In this document: positions 21,233 through 29,967 of the stretch, piece by piece
Numbering within the stretch: the stretch's first letter is position 1
Layout: every line of letters starts with the position of its first letter
Assembly (NCBI GenBank): GCA_017625675.1
Contig: JAGAKK010000071.1
Coordinates: 1-33,921, forward strand
DNA from: Clostridia bacterium
Lineage (GTDB): Bacteria; Bacillota; Clostridia; UBA1212
DNA length: 33,921 nucleotides
Direction: 5' to 3'
Translations under genes and position numbers: made by a program
Notes under the pieces: generated by a model
Database searches by the model: none
Told to the model about the DNA's origin: nothing
What the model saw: the letters and a program-made list of their open reading frames with translations, nothing else

Positions 21233-22693
21233 TTAAAATCTGAAATAAATAAACGGATTGTATGAAGATGATGCAAGGCACAAAACGCAGGCAATGAAAA
21301 GCACCGCCGCGCCGCCAAAGGACATCACTTCCACAACATTCTTTACAGCGCCGCCTTTTCTCTCCGCCTTCTTCATAATAATCCTCGAAACCGGGAAGGA
21401 AAGAACTACCGCCGCAATAAATATAATCCCGGTGTAAACGTCTGCCGTAGCAAGAGCAGGCCCAAGGCTCTCGGGAAGCTTGCCGAAATCTGCAAACATC
21501 TTTCCAACAAAAGTAATACCGTAAGAAAGTGTGTCCGCTCTGAATATTACAAAGCCCACAATTACCACCAGCATAGTATAAATATATCTGAGTCCGTACG
21601 TAATAATCTTCACAGGCATTGATTTAATCGCCTTTTTCGGCTTTGGTATATACTCCTCCAGCAGCAGGAAAAATCCGTGCCAAAGGCCCCACACGATAAA
21701 CGTAAAATTTGCGCCGTGCCAGAGGCCGGTAAAGAAAAATACAATAATTTTATTAATACATGTGCGGAAACGACCCTTGCGATTTCCTCCCAAGGGAAAA
21801 TAAAGGTATTCCTTAAACCAGGACGACACGGAAATGTGCCATCTTCGCCAGAACTCTTTTATACTTAAAGACTTGTAGGGATAATCAAAGTTCTCGTTGA
21901 ACCTGAAACCGAACATTGCCCCCAATCCGATTGCCATATCGGAGTATCCGGAAAAGTCAAAATATATCTGGAACAGATATGCTATTGCGCCGCACCATGC
22001 AGCCGCGCCCGTAAGCTCTGCTGCACCCAATGAAAAAACACTGTCTGCCATTACCGCCACTGTGTTTGCTATAAGCATCTTCTTTGAAAGGCCGCAAATA
22101 AATCTTCTCAGACCGCATGCCACCTGCTCTGCATTTAAGGAGCGCTCTTCCAGCTGGGCCTCAACGTCCTGATATTTTACAATAGGACCTGCCACCAGCT
22201 GTGGAAACAGCGACACGTAGAGAAGAACCTTTGCAAAGTTCTTTGACGCCTTTGCCTTCCCTTTGTACACGTCAATTACGTAGGAAAGAGCCTGAAACGT
22301 ATAAAAGGATATTCCCAGCGGCAACGGTATATTAAGCGCTTTACCGGTAAGCACCTGTGATGCAAAGCCTGCATATTTATAAAAAAACAATACTCCCAGA
22401 GAAACGACCAGCGAAATGACCAGCGCCGCAGTGCGAAAAGCTTGTTTTTTCGGATGGTCAGAATTATTAAAACGCTCTATTACAAGGGCAAAAAGGTAAC
22501 ACAAAAGTGTTACCCCTATCATAAACAATATAAGCACAGGCTCGCCCCATGCGTAGAAAAAAAGGCTCGCCGCCAGAAGCAGGCAGTTTGCAATCTTAAC
22601 GGCCGGCTTACACTTGATAAGCATTACCCCGGTGACTACAAAAAACACCAAGGGCAAAAATATAAACATAAAGACCGGACTGCTGAAAACCAT
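21233..22693 (-). CDS. MBOAT family O-acyltransferase (AlgI/DltB-like)
   Basis: This is a 486-residue polytopic protein with the MBOAT core. WRRWHISVSSWFKEYLYFPLGGNR lies at 282-305. The catalytic-type His326 is in TGLWHGANFTFIVWGLWHG (322-340), where a second His339 follows. An 'FDFSGYSDMAIGLG' membrane segment lies near 246-258. Such proteins move an acyl group, usually acetyl, across the membrane for transfer onto a surface polymer. AAGGAGAG precedes the ATG. It is immediately upstream of the DHHW gene, which completes the transfer machinery. No DltA/DltC genes are nearby, so D-alanylation is unlikely and acetylation is favoured. Confidence 0.93.
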   Translation of the reverse strand: MVFSSPVFMFIFLPLVFFVVTGVMLIKCKPAVKIANCLLLAASLFFYAWGEPVLILFMIGVTLLCYLFALVIERFNNSDHPKKQAFRTAALVISLVVSLGVLFFYKYAGFASQVLTGKALNIPLPLGISFYTFQALSYVIDVYKGKAKASKNFAKVLLYVSLFPQLVAGPIVKYQDVEAQLEERSLNAEQVACGLRRFICGLSKKMLIANTVAVMADSVFSLGAAELTGAAAWCGAIAYLFQIYFDFSGYSDMAIGLGAMFGFRFNENFDYPYKSLSIKEFWRRWHISVSSWFKEYLYFPLGGNRKGRFRTCINKIIVFFFTGLWHGANFTFIVWGLWHGFFLLLEEYIPKPKKAIKSMPVKIITYGLRYIYTMLVVIVGFVIFRADTLSYGITFVGKMFADFGKLPESLGPALATADVYTGIIFIAAVVLSFPVSRIIMKKAERKGGAVKNVVEVMSFGGAAVLFIACVLCLASSSYNPFIYFRF

Positions 22694-22704
22694 AATTTCT
22701 CTCC

Positions 22705-23325
22705 TTATCCCTCTGCGTGATAAAGATTAGCGCAGTAGCCGATACCTGAAACCACACCGTCTGACAATTCAAAATAAAGCTTGGGAAGTGTATCCTTTTT
22801 CGCAGGATCATTTTCTGCATTGTAAACCATCATCTGGTCGCCGTCCATAAAGTATGCGTTGCCAAGGGCCGCCTTCACTTCTTCCACGGTAGACCCGATA
22901 TTAATGTCGCCCTTTATTGTGAGGGCATCGTTCTTTTCAAAAAAATACACCTCGTCAATAGTATTCTCCTTAGCTCCGCTTTCAGGTGGGAAGGTAAACA
23001 CTGCGCAAGTCTCATAAGTATAAAATCTCTCATCGCCGTCAAAAATACAGCTCTCTGCCGCATCAATGCTGAGAGGCTCTCCGAGAACATCTTTAAGTGT
23101 GCTCTCCTTGCCGCCTATTTTAAGAGTTTTCCCTCCTACCACAATGTCAAGGTCATTAACAGAAAATCCCTTTGACTCATCATTTACGTCAACTGTCCCG
23201 GAGGGAACGTCGGTAGGATCTCCATTTCCGTTGTCCACTGCTTTTTCGCAGCCTGATACAAGGGAAAGCATCATTGCCGCAGAAATTGCTCCGCAAAATA
23301 TTTTCGTCAATAATTTATTGTTCAT
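22705..23325 (-). CDS. Predicted lipoprotein with BamE/BLIP-like repeat
   Basis: The 206-residue product has a signal peptide with lipobox LVSGC (Cys26), then an Asp/Gly/Thr-rich linker. Two segments suggest a BamE/BLIP-type fold: 'GKESTLKDVLGEP' near 74 and 'NIGSTVEEVKAALGNAYFMDGDQMMVY' near 142-168. The 'GST.EEVKAALG' pattern is the usual mark of that fold. The protein would sit on the outer face of the membrane. The ribosome binding site (GGGAG) is far from the ATG, at 11 bases. It lies directly ahead of the MBOAT gene (11 bases) and may help the acylation complex, which is inference from position only. Confidence 0.75.
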   Translation of the reverse strand: MNNKLLTKIFCGAISAAMMLSLVSGCEKAVDNGNGDPTDVPSGTVDVNDESKGFSVNDLDIVVGGKTLKIGGKESTLKDVLGEPLSIDAAESCIFDGDERFYTYETCAVFTFPPESGAKENTIDEVYFFEKNDALTIKGDINIGSTVEEVKAALGNAYFMDGDQMMVYNAENDPAKKDTLPKLYFELSDGVVSGIGYCANLYHAEG

Positions 23326-23375
23326 AGTTTAATTTACTCCCGTTATTTATTATAAACTCGACCTGCTTGCAAAAA

Positions 23376-24749
23376 TCAGCCAAGATACCAGTCAACTATT
23401 TTAAGACCGCTGTCAGTCTTTGCGTAGAAGAACGTAACCGTGGTGGGATAGCACTTAGTGGCCGCAGGTCTTCCGTCAAAGCCCTTGATCCAATAGTCCA
23501 TTGAAACTGTAGCAGAGAATAAGTCCTCTGTGTAAAAATCAAGCTCTGTAATCGTCTGATTTTCAATCCAGAATGAATCGTGTCTTGAGAAAGTCACCCA
23601 GAAACCTTTAAAGTCATCATAAACTGCAGTTCCCGTCAGAACGTGGGCAAGCAGCGTTTCCAAAGAACCTTTTCCGCAGACGAATTTTGCATAATCCTCA
23701 GCGCAGGTAATGAGATAGTCCTTGCTCACACCGAAAGAGTCAAGATTTTCTGCACCACCGAGATACTGCACCTCATACACACCGGTCTTTTCATTTTTCA
23801 GAACCTCAAGGGCTGAGCCGTTGTACGCCTTTGCGGATACTTCCAGTGATGAAAGCATTTCAATTCCGCTTACTTTATATCGTACAGAAGTAATAACAGT
23901 CTTATTGGTTTCATCAAAAGAAGCCTTGAGCTCGCTTATCTCAATGCCTTTCTGATTTACAAATCTTTCCTCGGCAGAAATCTCTACACCGTTTACAAAA
24001 ACCTTGGAGTTTGAAGGCGCGGTAATTTCAATTTCCTCTTTCACACAGTACCACACGTTTTTCTCTTCATCGTATGCAAGCTCAGCCTCTGCGCCGCTTT
24101 TGCTGTAAACCACCTTCGGTTCAGTGGCATTAAGGAGTCCTTCTACCTTGTATTTTGTTTCCTTGTAATCGCCCTCTGCAAACAACTGATTGGAAACAAC
24201 CGTTTCCGCTCCGCTCTCTTCAATAAAATCATCGCTTACCGGCTTGTTATCTCCCAGAAACAACTCTGCCCCGGAAGGCACTATTACGCTCACCGCATAT
24301 TGTCCGCTGTACTTGGGTATTACACTCTCCACCTCAAAAGTATCAAAGCCGAATTTACTTTTTTTGTCAGATTTCACCATCTGAACAGAAGCGATTTTCG
24401 TTTCTCCGGCAAAGATGTCATAGAGAGGCCTCGTGTATCGGTCTGAAGAAAAACCCTTGCGATACGTAACACCGTCTTCTTCTATCATTGCATTGATTTT
24501 TTCAATATAGGAATCCTTTTCAAAAACCATTGCGGCATTGTCGCCGTCCGCATTTTCAAAAAGAAGTTCAACGTCGCCCTTTTCAAACCTGCCTGCAATC
24601 TCAGCAACAGCCTCCTGAATATATCCCTGAGACTTGTCGTAGTCGATCATTATATTATAGCCGATAATGAGCAGCACAGCCATAAGAAAGGTAAGGCCTC
24701 CCAAAGCAGCAGCATATATCTTCCAGAATCTGTTTTTAGTCTTTTTCAT
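23376..24749 (-). CDS. Membrane-anchored extracellular protein of unknown function
   Basis: I start it at the Met of MKKTKNRFWKIY (24749), 457 residues; the longer frame overlaps the preceding gene and has no better ribosome binding site (AGAGAGAAATT is weak in either case). One membrane helix lies at about 11-33 with the remainder outside. The outer part has several beta-rich segments. They include an 'ISAPSNSKVFVNGVEI'-like PEGA-type motif near 250 and an earlier 'VIVPSGAELFLGD' near 157. A C-terminal segment ending 'FFYAKTDSGLKIVDWYLG' is typical of NTF2-like domains. These are impressions rather than firm family matches. The gene is 31 bases from the phosphodiester glycosidase gene and 50 from the lipoprotein gene, so it belongs to the surface-glycan operon. 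Confidence 0.7.
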   Translation of the reverse strand: MKKTKNRFWKIYAAALGGLTFLMAVLLIIGYNIMIDYDKSQGYIQEAVAEIAGRFEKGDVELLFENADGDNAAMVFEKDSYIEKINAMIEEDGVTYRKGFSSDRYTRPLYDIFAGETKIASVQMVKSDKKSKFGFDTFEVESVIPKYSGQYAVSVIVPSGAELFLGDNKPVSDDFIEESGAETVVSNQLFAEGDYKETKYKVEGLLNATEPKVVYSKSGAEAELAYDEEKNVWYCVKEEIEITAPSNSKVFVNGVEISAEERFVNQKGIEISELKASFDETNKTVITSVRYKVSGIEMLSSLEVSAKAYNGSALEVLKNEKTGVYEVQYLGGAENLDSFGVSKDYLITCAEDYAKFVCGKGSLETLLAHVLTGTAVYDDFKGFWVTFSRHDSFWIENQTITELDFYTEDLFSATVSMDYWIKGFDGRPAATKCYPTTVTFFYAKTDSGLKIVDWYLG

Positions 24750-24780
24750 AATTTCTCTCTGCCTCTCAAAAAACCTTATC

Positions 24781-25905
24781 TCAGCCTTCAATTCTGCTCA
24801 CAATGAAGCTTGTGGCAACGTTTCTTCTTCCATTCCAATAAAGCATATAAGGCGATGTGATAACCTCGTTCTCGTAAACCATATAGGAGGACATACCGCC
24901 GTCAAGGTTTGCCGCATTCACAGCGCCGTACTTCACCATTATCTCAACCATATCATCATAAGACGCACCCATACTGTGAGCCTGTCTTCCGTCTACAACG
25001 ACAAGGATAACAGAACCGTCTGCCCTTTGGCCAATGGCTGTTCTGGGGTGAAAGCCGGGGTTTACACTCTCTGAAGGAATTACGCTGGGTTCTCCGTTCT
25101 TAACGAGGACAGGTCCCCAGTTAACCGCATCACGCATACCCGAATCCACAGCCTGCTGAGCAGTCATTCTGTCTACGATAAGGATATTTTCTTTATTAAA
25201 GCCGATAAAATCATACTGCTGATCTCTGTTTCCCCACATAAGCTTTCCGTCAATGATAACGACGCCGCTTTCATTAGCGCCCAAGGGAACTCCGCCGGTC
25301 TTCGTATAGTCACCGGGCATCTCCTCATATCCGCCGCCGTTTACAGCCGCAAGAGCGTTATGCTCCTTGGCCATCTTCTCGGTACTTTTTCCTACCTTGT
25401 CATATCCGTACGCAGGAAGGCCTGCTACAGACACTCTGGAGGGATCCTTTACGATAAGAACCTTTCCCACGTAAGTCTTTCCCTTAATATCAATCAAGAC
25501 CACACCCTGGTCGTTATATTCTAATTTCTCGCCGTCAACGATTACAGAGGGCTCATCCTCTTCCTCGCCGTCTCCTGCAATGTTGATCAGGTTCTTGTCT
25601 GTTTCACCGTCTGCCACGATAATCTGGTTTTTCGCCATAATGGCATTAACCTCCGCATCTGATAAAAACAGATGGGCGCAGAAGTCCATTGCTCCGGTTT
25701 CAACCATAGCAACCACGAACATCTCTTTTACAACGGTTGATTTCCCCTTGGAAATCATATAGATAGCGGTCAACAAAGTCATCGCAATAACCAGGACAAA
25801 GGAAACCACGCACAGAAGCACCTTACCGGTGTACTCTGCGACCTTAAGCCATATTTTATTATCTTTTTTTACACCCTTCATAGGCATTTTAATCCTGTTA
25901 TCCAT
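24781..25905 (-). CDS. Phosphodiester glycosidase family protein (NAGPA/DUF2233-type), membrane-anchored
   Basis: The 374-residue protein has a cytoplasmic basic start, a membrane helix (about 27-50) and an outer domain from about 130. Conserved NAGPA motifs are visible: VNGGGY (188-193), GVPLG near 205, FHPRTAIG (285-292), VVDGRQ (304-308) and NLDGGMSS (333-340). The mammalian relative removes N-acetylglucosamine from a phosphodiester. Bacterial members occur in exopolysaccharide and cell-wall gene sets and are thought to cut sugar-phosphodiester bonds. It follows rsmE by only four bases, so it is translated from the housekeeping mRNA and opens the surface-glycan part of the operon. Confidence 0.88.
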   Translation of the reverse strand: MDNRIKMPMKGVKKDNKIWLKVAEYTGKVLLCVVSFVLVIAMTLLTAIYMISKGKSTVVKEMFVVAMVETGAMDFCAHLFLSDAEVNAIMAKNQIIVADGETDKNLINIAGDGEEEDEPSVIVDGEKLEYNDQGVVLIDIKGKTYVGKVLIVKDPSRVSVAGLPAYGYDKVGKSTEKMAKEHNALAAVNGGGYEEMPGDYTKTGGVPLGANESGVVIIDGKLMWGNRDQQYDFIGFNKENILIVDRMTAQQAVDSGMRDAVNWGPVLVKNGEPSVIPSESVNPGFHPRTAIGQRADGSVILVVVDGRQAHSMGASYDDMVEIMVKYGAVNAANLDGGMSSYMVYENEVITSPYMLYWNGRRNVATSFIVSRIEG

Positions 25906-25909
25906 CGTT

Positions 25910-26710
25910 TCAATCTCCGAACTCGTATCTTATTGCCGCCACGGCAGCAAAGCCCGCCGTTTCTGTTCTCAAAATTCTTTTTCCTAAACTTACGGAAACA
26001 AAGCCTTCGTCACAGACCTTGTCCACCTCTTTTTGTGAAAAGCCTCCTTCAGGCCCGATAAAAAGACATATCCCCTCAAATTCAGGGCTCTCTTCATCAC
26101 ACTCCGAAAAGAATTTTTCTTTGTTATCCTTCAATACTTCTTTTAAAGTAACTGTTTCCTCATTCTCATAGGGGATCAGTTTTAAATAGTTTCTGAATAT
26201 TCCTTCTTTTGCCATTTTTATCATCTCGGCAAAATCCACGGGAACAAGCACCTCAGGAACCGTACCTCTGCCGCATTGCTTCGCGGCCTCAAGGGAAATA
26301 CGTTGCCAGCGGGCCTGCTTCTTTTCTCTGTCCTGCATAGAACCAAACTTTACCACAGTCCGCTCCGTAACCACGGGACAAAAGCCCGAAACACCCAGTT
26401 CAACGCCTTTTTGAACGATAAGGTCCATCTTGTCGCCCTTAGGCACTCCCTGAAAAATAAAAACAGGCACAGACGGCTCCGAACTTACGTCATTTACAAC
26501 GTTAACTCTTGCAGCAATCCGTTCCTGTGTAATTTCCGAAATAACACAAGCGTATTCACAACCCTTGCTGTCACAGAGTAATATCTCGTCGTCTTCCTTC
26601 TTCCGCAACACGTTTTTTATATGGTTAACATCGGTGCCGATAATATCTATCGACACCGGTGTATCATCCTCATAATTTATATTGCGAGAAGGAACAAAAA
26701 ATCTCGACAT
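25910..26710 (-). CDS. rsmE: 16S rRNA (uracil(1498)-N(3))-methyltransferase RsmE
   Basis: RsmE methylates U1498 of 16S rRNA in assembled small subunits, using S-adenosylmethionine. The 266-residue product shows the N-terminal PUA-like part (HIKNVLRKKEDDEI near 30) and the SPOUT knot motifs: QGVPKGDKMDLIVQKGVELG (87-106), CLFIGPEGGFS (215-225) and LGKRILRTETA (242-252). GGAGG lies nine bases before the ATG. It is of usual length for the family and complete. It sits between the coiled-coil gene and the glycosidase gene. Confidence 0.95.
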   Translation of the reverse strand: MSRFFVPSRNINYEDDTPVSIDIIGTDVNHIKNVLRKKEDDEILLCDSKGCEYACVISEITQERIAARVNVVNDVSSEPSVPVFIFQGVPKGDKMDLIVQKGVELGVSGFCPVVTERTVVKFGSMQDREKKQARWQRISLEAAKQCGRGTVPEVLVPVDFAEMIKMAKEGIFRNYLKLIPYENEETVTLKEVLKDNKEKFFSECDEESPEFEGICLFIGPEGGFSQKEVDKVCDEGFVSVSLGKRILRTETAGFAAVAAIRYEFGD

Positions 26711-26745
26711 TATCCGCGACCTCCGCAGTCGTCCCTCTCAAGGGA

Positions 26746-27453
26746 TCAATTCTCGTGATAGTTTACTTTTTTTCTGTACTCGGTGTGCATCTTCTGCACA
26801 GCGATAAGCTCTTTATTAACAAACTCTTCAATCTCAGTATACTGTCTGTCGATTCTTGTAAGGTTTTCCTTAATAAGAGCATCCAACTGTCTCTGAGCCT
26901 GAGCGTAGCCGTCCGTAACTTTTCTTCTCGCCTCGTCAAGAAGTCTTGCGGACTCCTCCTGAGCTCTCAGGGTAATGGTATTCTGGGCAACCAGCTGGCT
27001 TGCGCGCTCCTGAGCCTCATTAATAATGCGCTCTGCCTCATATTTTGCATTGCTTACAATGCTCTCCGCATCAGACTTTGCGCTGGATCTTACACTGTCA
27101 GCCTGAGCATTAGCGGCCTCAATGGCGCTGTCACAGTTAGCCTTAGTTTCAGCAAGCTGTTTAGAAGCTGCTGCCTCTGCATCGCCCTTTACCTTGCTGG
27201 CAAAAGAACGAGCCTCTGACGTAATGCTGTCTGCTGAATTAACCAATGCCATAGCGCTGTTTACCGCCATAGGTGCACTGGCTGTAAGGTCATCAAGCAC
27301 GATTCTGATGTCCTCGTAGTTCGTGTAGGTTCTCTTTCCGAACAGACCCTGCTTGCTCTCGTCTATGAGTTCTCTAAGACGGTCCAGGTTCTCCATAAAG
27401 GCCTGTACGTTCCCTCTGCTTTTCTTAAATTCTGTTCCTTGCATCTCGCTCAT
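26746..27453 (-). CDS. DivIVA-like coiled-coil protein
   Basis: The 235-residue protein is nearly all helix and lacks signal peptide or membrane segments. From about 75 to 225 it is a long Ala/Glu/Gln/Ser-rich coiled coil (IVSNAKYEAERIINEAQERASQLVAQ). This kind of sequence is seen in DivIVA/GpsB-type proteins and in the stalk subunits of rotary ATPases. Such genes often lie beside coaD in Clostridia and are labelled 'ATPase' or 'cell division initiation protein'; that label is not evidence of an ATPase, and no Walker motif is present. GGAGAGG precedes the ATG. A role as a cytoplasmic scaffold at the division site is a guess from composition. Confidence 0.7.
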   Translation of the reverse strand: MSEMQGTEFKKSRGNVQAFMENLDRLRELIDESKQGLFGKRTYTNYEDIRIVLDDLTASAPMAVNSAMALVNSADSITSEARSFASKVKGDAEAAASKQLAETKANCDSAIEAANAQADSVRSSAKSDAESIVSNAKYEAERIINEAQERASQLVAQNTITLRAQEESARLLDEARRKVTDGYAQAQRQLDALIKENLTRIDRQYTEIEEFVNKELIAVQKMHTEYRKKVNYHEN

Positions 27454-27486
27454 TTTTTTCCTCTCCTTTTCGTTCTGTCACTTTAC

Positions 27487-27984
27487 TCACATTTTGAGTT
27501 TTCTATACACGTCATCAACAATCTCGTCCGGAACTAGTCCTTTTATATTTCCTCCGTTCTGAGCAACATCTTTTACAATGCTTGAGCTCAGAAAAGAGTT
27601 ATGTATATCAGTCATAAAAAATATGGTGTCAATTTCTTCTTCCATGTGCTTATTAAGCATAGCCATCTGAAGCTCGTACTCATAATCAGAAACTGCCCTG
27701 AGACCTCTCACAATGGTGCTTGCGCCTTTTTGCTTCACAAAGTCCACCAGCAAGCCCTGAAACATCTCCACCTCAACATTTTCCAACTCTTTCGTACACT
27801 TTTTTATGAGAGAAACACGCTCTTCCATAGAGAAGATAGCCTGCTTGCTGTCATTTTTCAAAACACCTACAATCAATTTATCAAAAAGCTTAGAAGCTCT
27901 GACGATAATATCAAGATGTCCTTTTGTCAGAGGATCAAAGCTTCCCGGATAAACGCCTATCCTTATTTTCTGCTCTGATTTCAT
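27487..27984 (-). CDS. coaD: Pantetheine-phosphate adenylyltransferase CoaD
   Basis: CoaD joins ATP and 4'-phosphopantetheine to give dephospho-CoA, the fourth step of coenzyme A synthesis. The 165-residue product has the nucleotidyltransferase marks [12 protein letters not shown] (TKGH at 20-23) and [13 protein letters not shown] near the end, and is of normal length. The ATG at 27984 overlaps the rsmD stop by four bases (ATGA), as in many Bacillota, which settles the start against the longer frame. The window also carries a phosphopantetheinyl transferase, which uses the end product CoA. Confidence 0.97.
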   Translation of the reverse strand: MKSEQKIRIGVYPGSFDPLTKGHLDIIVRASKLFDKLIVGVLKNDSKQAIFSMEERVSLIKKCTKELENVEVEMFQGLLVDFVKQKGASTIVRGLRAVSDYEYELQMAMLNKHMEEEIDTIFFMTDIHNSFLSSSIVKDVAQNGGNIKGLVPDEIVDDVYRKLKM

Positions 27985-28568
27985 CTGACAACACTCCCAT
28001 CCGCCTCGTACAATGTCACACCGACAGTGCCGTAGGTCTTTTCTTTTATTTTCCGGAAGGCACCGCATTTCTCAGGCATTTTTTCTTCTACAGAATGCTC
28101 TGCAACCGCCACACAAGGCATCTCCCCTGCAGATCTTCCGCTGTAAACCCCTGCTTCCGATATAGCGCAAAGGGCTGCCTCGGCAAGACCGAGCCCGTAG
28201 GGAGGATCAAGAAGCACCAATTCAAAAGCAACGCCTTTTCTCTTCACATCCGCAATCACTTCACGATAATCAAGAGAATATACAAAAGACTGTCCCTCAA
28301 ACCCCAGAGTTTTAAGGTTTTCTTTTATATATTTCGTACATTCCTTAGAGCGATCGTTAAAGATGCAAAACTCTGCGCCCCTGCTGAGCGCTTCTATTCC
28401 AAGGCTTCCGTTGCCCGAAAACAGATCCAGCACCTGATTACAAGGGATATACGGCGTCAGCATACTGAACATGGCCTCTTTCACGCGGTCAAGGGTAGGC
28501 TTCGTGCTCTCTGAATCAATGGTTTTCAGTTTTCTTCCACGCGCTTTACCCGCAATTACTCTGACCAT
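27981..28568 (-). CDS. rsmD: 16S rRNA (guanine(966)-N(2))-methyltransferase RsmD
   Basis: RsmD methylates G966 of 16S rRNA. The 195-residue product carries [30 protein letters not shown] (about 22-37), the S-adenosylmethionine loop [18 protein letters not shown] (48-65) and the catalytic LLDPPY (119-124). I start at the ATG at 28568, the canonical N-terminus, with AAGGAAG upstream; the longer frame adds 34 unrelated residues. It begins the ten-gene minus-strand run. Confidence 0.95.
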   Translation of the reverse strand: MVRVIAGKARGRKLKTIDSESTKPTLDRVKEAMFSMLTPYIPCNQVLDLFSGNGSLGIEALSRGAEFCIFNDRSKECTKYIKENLKTLGFEGQSFVYSLDYREVIADVKRKGVAFELVLLDPPYGLGLAEAALCAISEAGVYSGRSAGEMPCVAVAEHSVEEKMPEKCGAFRKIKEKTYGTVGVTLYEADGSVVR

Positions 28569-28656
28569 AAAGTATACTTCCTTCCAAGAAATATAATACT
28601 TGCAAACGGCCTTTTTGTCAACTGATTTCCCTCGAAAATTTATTTTTTGCCGCCAT

Positions 28657-28703
28657 AAACAAAACCTCACCCAAAGTCCCCTTTATGGGACCGCAAGTGA
28701 GGT
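28657..28703 (-). terminator. Double-stem hairpin with T-rich tail (probable terminator)
   Basis: Two nested perfect stems: ACCTCAC (28664-28670) with GTGAGGT (28697-28703), and GTCCC (28676-28680) with GGGAC (28687-28691), separated by five-base internal loops. On the minus strand TTTTGTTT follows, so it would end transcripts from pepP and the V-ATPase operon. A regulatory RNA element is another option. Confidence 0.65.
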
Positions 28704-28742
28704 ATCATATTTAACGTAAACAAAAGATAAGGAGAAAAAATC

Positions 28743-28859
28743 ATGAAAGCATACTTAGCAAATTTTTCTTTAATAATCAAAAAAATCGCATCATTTCTTT
28801 TCAGCGGTCTTATTACCCCCTACGATTGCGAAGAAATTCTTAAAATCAACAGATCCTGA
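28743..28859 (+). CDS. Possible small protein, 38 residues
   Basis: An ATG at 28743 preceded by AAGGAG at nine bases opens a frame of 38 residues. It has a basic, hydrophobic first half (MKAYLANFSLIIKKIASFLF) and a polar end with one Cys (DCEEILKINRS). The first half could be an amphipathic or membrane helix. The gene stands alone on the plus strand between minus-strand rsmD and pepP. No clear promoter or terminator was found, which is the main doubt. I recognise no family. Confidence 0.4.
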   Translation: MKAYLANFSLIIKKIASFLFSGLITPYDCEEILKINRS

Positions 28860-28887
28860 TTAAGAAATACTATTTTCCCACTGCATT

Positions 28888-29967
28888 TTAAAGCATTGTA
28901 AGTTCTTTTGCAGGACTCTTTGTAAGAATTCTCAAAGACCCGTTTTCAATGGTAACAAGGTCCTCTATACGGACGCCGCCAAGGTCCGGCACGTATATTC
29001 CGGGTTCTATACTGAATATCATTCCCGGCTCCAGCACGGTGCTGCCCTTAGGTGAAACGTTTGGCGCTTCGTGAACGTCAATTCCCACGCCGTGCCCCAG
29101 GCCGTGACCGAAATATTCTCCATAGCCTGCCTCTTTAATAACGTCGCGGGCTATGCGGTCAATGTCGCCTCCTGTCATGCCGGGGCGGTACCCCTCTATT
29201 GCAGCAGTCTGCGCCTCCAGAACCACGTTATATATCTTTCTCATTTCCGGGCAAGGCTCTCCTAAAAAGAAGGTTCTCGTCATATCTGAGCACACGCCTC
29301 CGAAAAACGCGCCGAAATCTATGGTAATGCCGTCTCCCTGCTCCAGAACTTTTTTACTTGCCGTGCCGTGAGGCATTGCCCCCCTTGTGCCTGACGCAAC
29401 GATAGTCTCAAAAGACGTCTTTTCTGCACCTGCCACACGCATATTGTATTCAAGGGCAGCGGCAATCTCAATCTCCGTCTTTCCTGCCTTTATTTCAGGC
29501 AAAGTCTTTACAAGCGCCTCTGAGGCAAGGTCGCAGGCCTTTTCCACAGCCATTATTTCCTCCGGCGTTTTAATAAGCCTCATATCCCCGAACAGGTTGT
29601 CTGCTTTTTTCAGTTTTACGCCTAAAGCCTCATAATATCTGAAATAGTCATTGTACGAAATCGCTTTGTTCTCGTACATTACGGAAGATACGTATTGCTC
29701 CTCAAGAAGCTTTTTCATCACATCGGGAGACATTGCATTGCCCTTTACAAGTTCAAACTCAGGGGCCTGTTCCTCTGCCTGTACGTAATATCTTGAGTCC
29801 GTTATTATGAATGAATTTTTGTTCGTTACCAGAAGAACTGCATCGTTGTAGCCCGTAAAGCCTGAAAGGTACAAAACGTTTTGCCACGAGGACACGATAA
29901 TGCCCTCTGCGTTCTTTTCCCTGAGAAAGCTTCTCACCTTTTCCAGTTTTGCAATTTTATTATCCAT
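28888..29967 (-). CDS. Xaa-Pro aminopeptidase / M24 family metallopeptidase
   Basis: M24 peptidases remove the first residue before proline from peptides, using two metal ions. All five expected ligands are present in the 359-residue product: Asp217 and Asp228 (DFGAFFGGVCSDMTRT), His292 (GHGLGHGVG), Glu321 (EPGIY) and Glu335 (RIED). The N-terminal creatinase-like domain (1-130) is also there, and the length is typical of the YqhT-type enzymes of Bacillota. GGAAGG lies before the ATG. The gene overlaps the end of the V-ATPase subunit D gene by eight bases, so it is translated from that operon, although no functional link is known. Confidence 0.93.
   Translation of the reverse strand: MDNKIAKLEKVRSFLREKNAEGIIVSSWQNVLYLSGFTGYNDAVLLVTNKNSFIITDSRYYVQAEEQAPEFELVKGNAMSPDVMKKLLEEQYVSSVMYENKAISYNDYFRYYEALGVKLKKADNLFGDMRLIKTPEEIMAVEKACDLASEALVKTLPEIKAGKTEIEIAAALEYNMRVAGAEKTSFETIVASGTRGAMPHGTASKKVLEQGDGITIDFGAFFGGVCSDMTRTFFLGEPCPEMRKIYNVVLEAQTAAIEGYRPGMTGGDIDRIARDVIKEAGYGEYFGHGLGHGVGIDVHEAPNVSPKGSTVLEPGMIFSIEPGIYVPDLGGVRIEDLVTIENGSLRILTKSPAKELTML

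Noticed and set aside
23326..23375. Internal promoter before the lipoprotein gene
   Set aside because: A TATAAT is present on the minus strand but no acceptable -35 stands at 16-18 bases.
26746..27453. V-ATPase or F-ATPase stalk subunit
   Set aside because: The coiled-coil composition is similar, but there is no membrane anchor or subunit signature and the gene is far from the V-ATPase operon in the window.
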